Source of the DNA: Channallabes apus
Taxonomy: Eukaryota; Chordata; Actinopteri; Siluriformes; Clariidae
NCBI GenBank assembly: GCA_030522415.1
Contig: CM060109.1
Coordinates: forward strand, 1,483,501-1,547,500
DNA: 64,000 nucleotides
Direction: 5' to 3'
The stretch's first letter is position 1. Each line of letters starts with the position of its first letter. Below the pieces are notes generated by a model. It saw only the letters and a list, made by a program, of their open reading frames with translations, was not told where the DNA came from and ran no database searches. The position numbers and the translations under genes are program-made. Shown in pieces: positions 57,060 to 64,000 of the stretch.

Positions 57060-57470
57060 CCTAATATCTTATCCACACTGCACTGAGCTGCTAGTGATCC
57101 AGACCCCCTCTGCCCTCTGGATCTGTCTGACTTCTGGGGTCCCTCTTCTGGTTGAAGATCTCGTCACATGGACGACCCATGTGGTCTTTCTGGGATGTGT
57201 GTGGGGACTGGGGACGGTTCCACTTTTCCATGAAGACGGTCCTGTCCTCGGTTGATGAAGACAACTGTTCTCTGAGGACTCATCGTTCAGGACTGGAGAT
57301 TCCTACAGTCTACCTGATCCTCCAATAACAAACTGGACTCCATATGAACTTCTCCATTCTGGTTTTCCCTCAATACCGTCGCCCTCGGCTCGTTCATCAG
57401 GGATGGTCTGATCATTCTGATTCACACACATTCACATTTCATACACATTTACACATGTATTAAACATTTT
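57060..57470 (+). mobile_element. L2-type LINE 3' UTR fragment
   Basis: Plus-strand copy of the UTR seen reversed at 21960-22330 and 55396-55740. Landmarks are tagtgatccagaccccctct, 'ggggactggggacggttcc' and 'ggactccatatgaacttctcc'. Confidence 0.8.
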
Positions 57471-57630
57471 AATTGAATTAATGCTAATGTTTCAAGCAAC
57501 ATTTCTTAAACCCTAACACCTGACCCCTAACCCTGGCAGTCACACTGTGTTTCTGTTACTGTTTATATTCTGCAAATTATTATTTGTTTTCCAGCATTAA
57601 CACTTAAAATCAAACAACACTCCATATTGC

Positions 57631-57634
<4 letters not shown>

Positions 57635-57691
<57 letters not shown>

Positions 57692-57804
57692 ACATGTACA
57701 CACTCGCCTCAAGTCCAGTTTTACATGGAGCACTCGTTTCTGTGTAAGAAGCTTAAATCAGAATCAGAAACTTGGTGGTGTTTAGAAACTTTTATCATGA
57801 ACTC

Positions 57805-57843
<39 letters not shown>

Positions 57844-58026
57844 AGAGTCCAAACCCACTGAGCCAAACTGCTTCAGACTTTAAGAGGCTTACCATTTTGT
57901 ACAAAATGCACACACACACACAAACCAATAATCATAAACATCAGTGATTTAGTGTCACAGTTGTTAGCTTGTGATTTAAGAGACCCAGTTATTAACCCAA
58001 CCCCCCCACCACACACACACACACAC
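57635..58026. repeat. (GT)n and (CA)n microsatellites
   Basis: (GT)n lies at 57635-57689 (about 27 units), (CA)n at 57799-57840, and short CA runs near 57910 and 58010-58026. No gene between them. Confidence 0.97.
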
Positions 58027-58270
58027 AGAACCCTTTTAAAGATTGTTTATTTTTTGTTTTTAATCCAGATGATTCAATGTGAATGTGACGTCTTTTTCCT
58101 ATTACAGTTGCAGTTCTTGAAGGAAATTCAAGTGCTTAAAAAAAGCTGAACCAAAGTTGGGGGAAACTGAGGAAAGTTTAATCAGAACTCAGAAACTGGT
58201 TTTGAAGTAAACACTCCTGAGAGTGAAATCCAGCAGGTCACTGAACTCTGAGTCTGTGACCGCTATTGAC
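58027..58270. other. No recognised feature
   Basis: Short anonymous spacer. Confidence 0.5.
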
Positions 58271-58819
58271 CAGGGCCCGGTTTCTCGTAAGCTTCTTATC
58301 GCTAAGTAGTTCTTAAGTTGCACCTCAACCTCTCTCAACGTTATGGCGCATTTCCCGAAACGTTCTAACGCTAAGTATCTCTTACAGTAGCTAAGTCACA
58401 CGTCTGGACCAACCTTAACTCATTCTTAGCGTAGTTTCATCTCGAGACGCTAGTGGCCGCCACTGAGCAGCAGTCTTTATAAATCAGCGGTTTATGGAAG
58501 CACATTATGGCACGTTATCAAAGTCGTATTAATGATGGAATATACTGTAGGCCTGTTTAAGAATATTTTATTTGATATCAGAACTAACAGAGTGACTTTT
58601 TATTAGCCTATTACATAATGTGACTACCGCATTAAAATTGGCAATAACTTTTAATATTAAACAGGTGGCGAACAATTAGGCAGCGATACAGCGTGGTGTT
58701 GTGTTAAACTGAAGACGGCGGCGTCCGTGGAGCCATGTGGGTCATGTACATTTTTCCTTTAGGCAAAACTTCAGCCCTTTTCATATTTTCCCTGAGCTGG
58801 CTTATTTAAAAAAAAAAGG

Positions 58820-59520
58820 TTTCGCCTTCCAAGGCAACAGATTATGGAGCTTCTTGACCTGCTCAGACCTGCGCGTGCCAGACCAACGCGTCGTACTTAC
58901 GTCCCGATGTCCAGCTGCTCGCTGCTTTTTGTTTAAAATATGTTTCATTGATCATTAGCCAACATTCATGAATGGATGAACTTTTCTTTTAACACATTTT
59001 ATTTTATGATAATTTGATTTAGTTAAATGAGAAAATAACCTTGTGAGATTCAAACCCCGCATCCATTTATTTTTCTGAGTGATTGTAATGCTTAATACCC
59101 CTATCTCACCTATGCGGGTTGACTCGCTGTGAGATGTGGTGTTATAACCCTATATCACCGCCGGTCCTCACGGAAGCTTGCAGAACTTCACGGAAAGTTA
59201 GCGTAACGTCGCGGGCAGTCGCGGTGACTCACGGTGCCTAACATCGCATCTCACCGTGAGTCAAGCCGCACAGGTGAGATAGGGGTATTAGCCACCGTGA
59301 ACCGCCTCGACGTTCTGCGAAGATCTGCAAGCGAGCTTCCGCATGTTAAACATGTTTAATTTTTTGCGTGGAAAGATGGAAACGTAATCACGGCACCAAA
59401 ACTTGCGCTGAATCATGATGAACCGTACTTACGGCCACCGCGCGAAATGTGAGATAGGGGTATCTCATCATATTCATTCCATAAGTGCACTATACAACCC
59501 CAACAACTGAATTCAGTTCA
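58820..59520 (-). repeat. Module shared, inverted, with 44320-45010
   Basis: Reverse of the module in the 6.3 kb element, including ttccaaggcaacagattatg, 'cgatgtccagctgctcgctg' and 'catgtttaattttttgcg'. Confidence 0.85.
59094..59291. repeat. ~198-bp palindromic MITE
   Basis: The ends taatacccctatctcacc (59094) and ggtgagataggggtatta (59291) are exact complements. Pairing continues inward with gactcgctgtgag / ctcaccgtgagtc. The cccctatctcac motif also recurs just outside, at about 59450 (reversed). Confidence 0.85.
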
Positions 59521-59814
59521 AGTTCAAAATTCCAAGAATTTTGTGCAATGTTTAATTTGCATTGAAAGTGTCGTCTTTCTTAATGCTGTCATGCAAAAGG
59601 AGTGAAAAATCGATTCCTGAGCAACTGATGTCTGCTAATTCAGGACCTTCAGTGTAGACAGCGCCTTGTAACGTCGGACGTAAGAGCGACTTTAGAAGAC
59701 TCCTAAGGGACAGGTTGGGAAACACACTTAGAAAAGTAATCACTTTATGTAACATATATCTTAAGAGTCTTTTTAGCGCACTAAGAGTGTGCGTTATCGA
59801 GAAACCGGGCCCTG

Positions 59815-60300
59815 GTTTGTTTCTGATTCTAATTTCTAGCCCAGTTTATGCCTGGTGTCACTCACCAGACACTGAAGCAGATGTGTGGGCGGAGCAAAAC
59901 AACTGGTTAAATAAAGTAACAAATCATAATCTGTTAATAATAAATGGTGTTTGTCAATTTGGTGCATATAAGCGATATCACACTCAGGGTGGTGCCGGTG
60001 CTGATGTACATGGCCTATCAGCATGGCCATGATATCTTCAGTACTCAAGCTGTGCCCCCGTGGATACAACCGCATCACAGCCGTGCTGATATTCAGTACA
60101 ACAGCACAACATCAAGTGTGATATCACTTTATTGTGTTATAGCATAATTTAAGCAAGCTACTGCGCTAAAGACTGGCATAACTGCTGTTTCTTTTTCCAG
60201 TACTTTTGTCCTAAAAATGTTTAATTTATTTAATTTATGTTGATTAAATTAGTGTGTAATTGAAATAATCACACACTTACACACTGTCTATATCTGAAAG
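59815..60300. repeat. Dispersed fish repeat copy
   Basis: 59925-60150 shares aatcataatctgttaataat with 37938, and the cacagccgtgctgat...attcagtacaac block with 62240-62290. Non-coding. Confidence 0.55.
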
Positions 60301-60304
60301 TGAA

Positions 60305-60306
<2 letters not shown>

Positions 60307-60362
<56 letters not shown>

Positions 60363-61045
60363 GGTTGTTTGTGCGTGTTGTAATCCCCAGCACACACACT
60401 GAGCGCCTGATAACAGCTTTTCGATCCAATCACATCATCTCCTCTACCCTGTCATTATCTGTCATTCGTGAAAATCTTCACTGCAATCTCTCTGAGCCTA
60501 TTGTGGATGAAATAGAGGTGAACACACAAACAGACACACACACGCCCGCACACACACACACACACACAGACTACAGTTTCATTGAATTTTATGTCCGTGT
60601 TCAGCTCTCAGTAAGGGAGCTCTGTATAAAGTCTATAAAATCTCTCTCTGAGCCCGCCACAAAAACACATTACTATCAATCATATCATAAAAGTGATGTA
60701 TACACTAAAGTGGGGAGTGTTACAGTGTGTATGGGGGGAAAGAGAGACACCACACACACGTTAACCCAAATATTTCTCTATAACGCCCAGCTTTCCTCAG
60801 AGCAACACATGAGCAATTTTATTACTGAAAACATCAAAGTAGCAGAAGAACTGAAATCCACATCAACAAGCACAAATATGCACACGGACAGCTCCAGGAC
60901 GGATGGATGGATAGATGGACTAATGGGTAAATGGATGACTAAATGCATGAATGCATACATGGATGGTGGAGGGATGGATAGACAAGAACTGGATGGATGG
61001 ATGGATGGATGGATGGATGGACAGATCGATGGATGGATGGATGGC
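60307..61045. repeat. Microsatellite cluster: (GT)n, (CA)n, (GGAT)n
   Basis: (GT)n lies at 60307-60361, (CA)n at about 60538-60568, and imperfect (GGAT)n at 60900-61045. A long open frame across this stretch comes from repeat translation and is not a gene. Confidence 0.95.
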
Positions 61046-61089
61046 TGGGCTAATAAATTGATGGATGAGTAACTGAACTGCAGTATTAT

Positions 61090-61205
61090 ACTCACCCATG
61101 TGTGGTCTTAAACCTCACCATGTGTGATATTAACCTCTACCTGTGTGTGGTATTAATCTCATCCACGTTTGGTATTAAACCTCACTTGTGTGTCATCTTA
61201 ATCCT
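61090..61205 (+). repeat. Degenerate ~28-bp tandem repeat
   Basis: The pattern tgtgtggt(c/a)ttaa(a)cctcac recurs four to five times (61098, 61124, 61142, 61170, 61190). Confidence 0.6.
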
Positions 61206-62739
61206 GTGTCTAGTCCACAGCTCCTCACCTGATCAGGAGAACCGTTCATAATCAGGATTCTTGATAGCAGTGAAAGACAAACCCTGAGTTTTTAACCCTC
61301 CCACATGGCTGCAGTCTAATAAAGTTTTACACACTGATGTAAACCTCGCTGACGTTGCTGTAAATAAGTTGCAGGTAAATGTTTCTTTTCTGTGAGAGAG
61401 GGTTGGTTGTGAAGGTGAATTACTTTTTTATTTGACAATAAAACCCTTCTTCATAAATAAAACTTTTCATACTAACCTGGTTTAAAGTGTCATTCCATCA
61501 TGTCCCATGCCCAGGTGTCCAGAGGAACTCATAGGAGAACTCTGCATTCTCCATCAGGAACACCTCCTCAGGCTGGGTTCAGCGGGTCAGAGAGTAAAAA
61601 AAGCCATCACTCGTGAATCATCATAATCATACTCGTTTATAACACAGTGCTAATGAAAGTGCTGGATGAAGAGGCAGGTCTTCAGTTGTGATAGGACAAA
61701 GAAGATGCTCGAAGAAGATGCAGCTGCCTCATCAAGAATATTGACTTCACCACATCAAGTGTCTTCATTGCACTTCACCTCCTGAAGTGTAAACTTCTCG
61801 CCCTGTGGCTTTCCTGCTCTTCGAATGAAAAATTAGTGGACGAGTCTGAGGTGGAGTGTCCACTGATCTGGATGAGAATATCTCCTAATGGAAGCTTTTA
61901 AATCCTAATCATGAGCTGCAGAGTTTAATGATGGGGTTTGTCACTTTCTCGCAGAGCCAAAGGCTAAAAGCTAATCACTTCACTTCGTAATGGAGTTTAA
62001 ATAAATAATAAAACTAGCTAAATGAATAAATAAATAAATAAATAAATAAATGAGCATCATTTAAAGGAATATGCCTCAAAGAGAAAACTCAATGAAGAAG
62101 ACTAAAATAGTTTTTCTTAAATTAAAATTAAATTTGCTTGACTGGGGTCAATTAATGATTTGCACATGTCTTAGTGTGTGTTAACTCTGTTGTACGGAAT
62201 ATCAGCGTGGCTGAGATGTGGTCGTCGCCATCAGGGCGCAGCCTGAGTACTGAAGGTATCACAGCCGTGCTGGTATTGAGTACAACCTCAAGTGTGATCT
62301 CGCTTTTATACAACAGTTCCACAAACACCACCACTCAGGAATGACGTGGAGGAGGACGCAAGTGCAACAGCAAGATTTACAGTATTAACTCAGAGTACAA
62401 CCAAAACACGGTAAGCAGTAATCACAGTCAAGAAACAGTCAAGGCCTGGTCGATCGGCAAAACTCGTAAACTAGGGCAGACAAGAAATCGGAAACCAGGA
62501 CACGGATCAAAGTCATACACATTAAGGCTATCACAAATCTTCAAGGATTGGGAGCGTCTGGTAAAGAGCATTCACTTCACAAAGTCTCTCCATTGCTAAG
62601 TCCTATTTAAGTACCTGCTTAATTGGGTGCATGTGTTCTAGAATTCAGGTGACTTGGAATGTGACAGTTGGAAGTTGTAGTTTGTTTCTGCCATGTTTGT
62701 AGGCGGATTTGGCTTTGTATATATGTACTGTATATAGAT
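61206..62739. other. No recognised gene
   Basis: (AAAT)n lies at 62022-62051. 62170-62340 is a dispersed repeat copy (gttgtacggaatatcagcgt and cacagccgtgctgg). 62341-62739 is anonymous. Confidence 0.5.
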
Positions 62740-62867
62740 CATAGTGATCTCATTGTCCCTGATGAGCAAGCCAAGGGCGAAGGCGACGGTGCTGAGGGAA
62801 AAACTCCCTGAGATGGTAATAGGAAGAAACCTTGAGAGGAACCAGAATCAACAGGGAACCCATCAAA
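62740..62867 (-). mobile_element. L2-type LINE 3' UTR scrap
   Basis: tgatgagcaagccaaggg, 'aaaaactccctgagatggt' and 'gagaggaaccagaat' match the L2 UTR at 5800-5890. Confidence 0.75.
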
Positions 62868-63146
62868 AACATCTAAAAACATCCCAGCACCCACTGACCT
62901 TTCTGCTCTAATCACACCTCGCACCGCACCACGTTCACTCCGATCCTCCAGCACTACTCGCCTCATCCCACCATCTCTCAGGTATCGAGGAAGACATTCA
63001 TCTGAACTCTTTTCGGTTCTGCCACTGAGGTGGTGGAATGAACTTCTCTAGATGTCCGTACAGAGTCTTTGACGATCTTTGAACAACGACTTAAGACTAG
63101 AAGTTCAAAGAAGTGCTTTATAAATAAAGTTTGATTGATTGATTGA
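62868..63146 (+). mobile_element. LINE 3' end with (GATT)n tail
   Basis: The plus strand encodes PSLRYRGRHSSELFSVLPLR and WWNELL, then after a stop TIFEQRLKT. This is the C-terminal tail of a LINE reverse transcriptase (L2/Rex1-like). The 3' end aaataaagtttgattgattg is a (GATT)n tail. Confidence 0.6.
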
Positions 63147-63488
63147 GGCGGTGGTGTAGTGGTTAGCACTGTCGACCTTGCACCTCCAGGGTCTGGGTTC
63201 GATTCCCGTCTCTGTGTGCATGGAGTTTGTATGTTCTCCCTGTGCTCGGTGGGTTTCCACCGGGCTCTCCGGTTTCCTTCCAAAGACATGCAGATTAGGC
63301 TAATTGGCGTTCCCAAATTGACCATAGTGTGTGAGTGTGTGTGTGCTCTGCGATGGATTGGCACGCTGTCCAGGGTGTGCCCTGCCTCGTGCCCTGAGTC
63401 TCCTGGGATAGGCTCCAGGTCCCCGCGACCCTAAATACATGATAAAGCGGTATAGAAGATGATTGAATGAATGACTGATTGATTGATA
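63147..63488 (+). mobile_element. tRNA-derived SINE
   Basis: The head GGCGGTGGTGTAGTGGTTAG has a pol III A box at 63152-63162 and a B box GGTTCGATTCC at 63196-63206. The body gtatgttctccctgtgctcg, 'caaagacatgcagattaggc' and 'ctgggataggctccagg' is that of a widespread fish SINE. The tail (attgaatgaatgactgattg) resembles the tail of the adjacent LINE. Confidence 0.88.
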
Positions 63489-64000
63489 ATCCGCCCCCAC
63501 ACACACACACAAAACAGTGATGTAAACTTCAAAGCACTTTTTGTAAGACCGTCTGATAAATTCCTAAATGTAAATGTTAACATTCCTCTCCACTGCTGAA
63601 AGTAAAGATACACCTGAGAGCAGCTCATCAGTTTAGGACACATTTATAGAAAAAAGTTGAGTTCTGATTGGAGAACTGTTCCAACGCCTCTGTGGAGAGC
63701 TGTAACATCACACTGATCATTTAAAGAGGACAAAACTATAACTTTATCCTGAAAGCTGGTTATGAAAGGAATAAAAGCACAGCTGCTATGGACTGGGTGT
63801 TTAGACGGATTTTCTCACCCAATCTGTGTTTGTGTGTGTGTTACTGGAAATGTTTTCTGGTCTGGGAATCTGAAATGTGAAAAAATGTGCACAGTACAGA
63901 TGAACTAGTGACAGCCATCCACTGGTACAAAAATGATAAACACTGTAATGTCTTGTGAAGCTTAATGCTTTTCTCATAGCAGAATCGGTTGCTTCACCTC
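63489..64000. other. No recognised feature
   Basis: A short CA run (63498-63512), then anonymous sequence to the window end. Confidence 0.5.

Larger units (their letters stand above)
58271..59814. mobile_element. 1.54 kb TIR element with GGGCCC ends
   Basis: The tips CAGGGCCCGGTTTCTCG (58271) and CGAGAAACCGGGCCCTG (59814) are exact complements, with further similarity inward (cgctaag / ctaagag). The type of end recalls Harbinger or ISL2EU MITEs, but I could not fix a target duplication because the tips are palindromic. It contains the module shared with 44320-45010. Non-coding. Confidence 0.8.

Noticed and set aside
60308..61072. Long open frame of about 254 codons
   Set aside because: It runs through (GT)n, (CA)n and (GGAT)n repeats. 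The protein is low complexity, so the frame is open only because the repeats lack stops.

Overview
This window looks like intergenic, repeat-dense DNA from a ray-finned fish. An otophysan such as a catfish is my guess from the style of the L2 LINE tails, but it is not proven. The supporting features are L2 and RTE LINEs, a Ty3/gypsy element, DIRS gag pieces, a PIF/Harbinger element with its usual two genes, Tc1 and hAT transposons, a tRNA-derived SINE, and many CA/GT, ATT and GGAT microsatellites. I find no intact host protein gene. Almost every long reading frame belongs to a decayed mobile element. The one host-like coding piece is a last exon at 7226-7468 on the minus strand, with a broken duplicate at 248-424.

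Layout, left half. Positions 1-2985 and 6981-13407 are two copies of one duplicated gene-like unit, both reading on the minus strand. Each copy was later hit by a different insertion and is unfilled at the other copy's site. Copy A carries a 1.1 kb element with an 8-bp target duplication (1182-2280). Copy B carries a 4.46 kb terminal-inverted-repeat element (8423-12886), which itself holds a 2.43 kb Harbinger (9352-11782). Between the copies lie a solo LTR (3682-4296), a 119-bp palindrome (4984-5102), an L2 tail and a broken trihelix-type transposon gene. From 13.4 to 22.3 kb come a tRNA-like sequence, a dead Tc1, an L2 fragment, a DIRS relic and another L2 tail. From 22.3 to 27 kb the sequence is mostly anonymous, with one AACCCA-rich transposon.

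Layout, right half. A nearly full-length RTE LINE (27717-30850, minus) sits inside a TA-flanked repeat. An L2 LINE (31690-35882, plus) is interrupted by a solo LTR. A 5'-truncated gypsy element (38948-47165, minus) is split in its integrase core by a 6.3 kb TA-flanked element (40180-46502) that has no long reading frames and is built of internally duplicated modules. A second L2 LINE (49117-54148) is interrupted near its 3' coding end by a hAT element with a perfect 8-bp target duplication. More L2 pieces, a 1.54 kb GGGCCC-ended element, microsatellites, and a LINE tail joined to a SINE complete the window.

The elements do not work together as a pathway. What links them is nesting, which gives a relative insertion order: host repeat, then TA element, then RTE; gypsy, then the 6.3 kb element; L2, then hAT, then Tc1; duplicated unit, then the 4.46 kb element, then Harbinger. 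All calls come from reading the sequence by eye. Family names rest on remembered motifs, and no database search was run.
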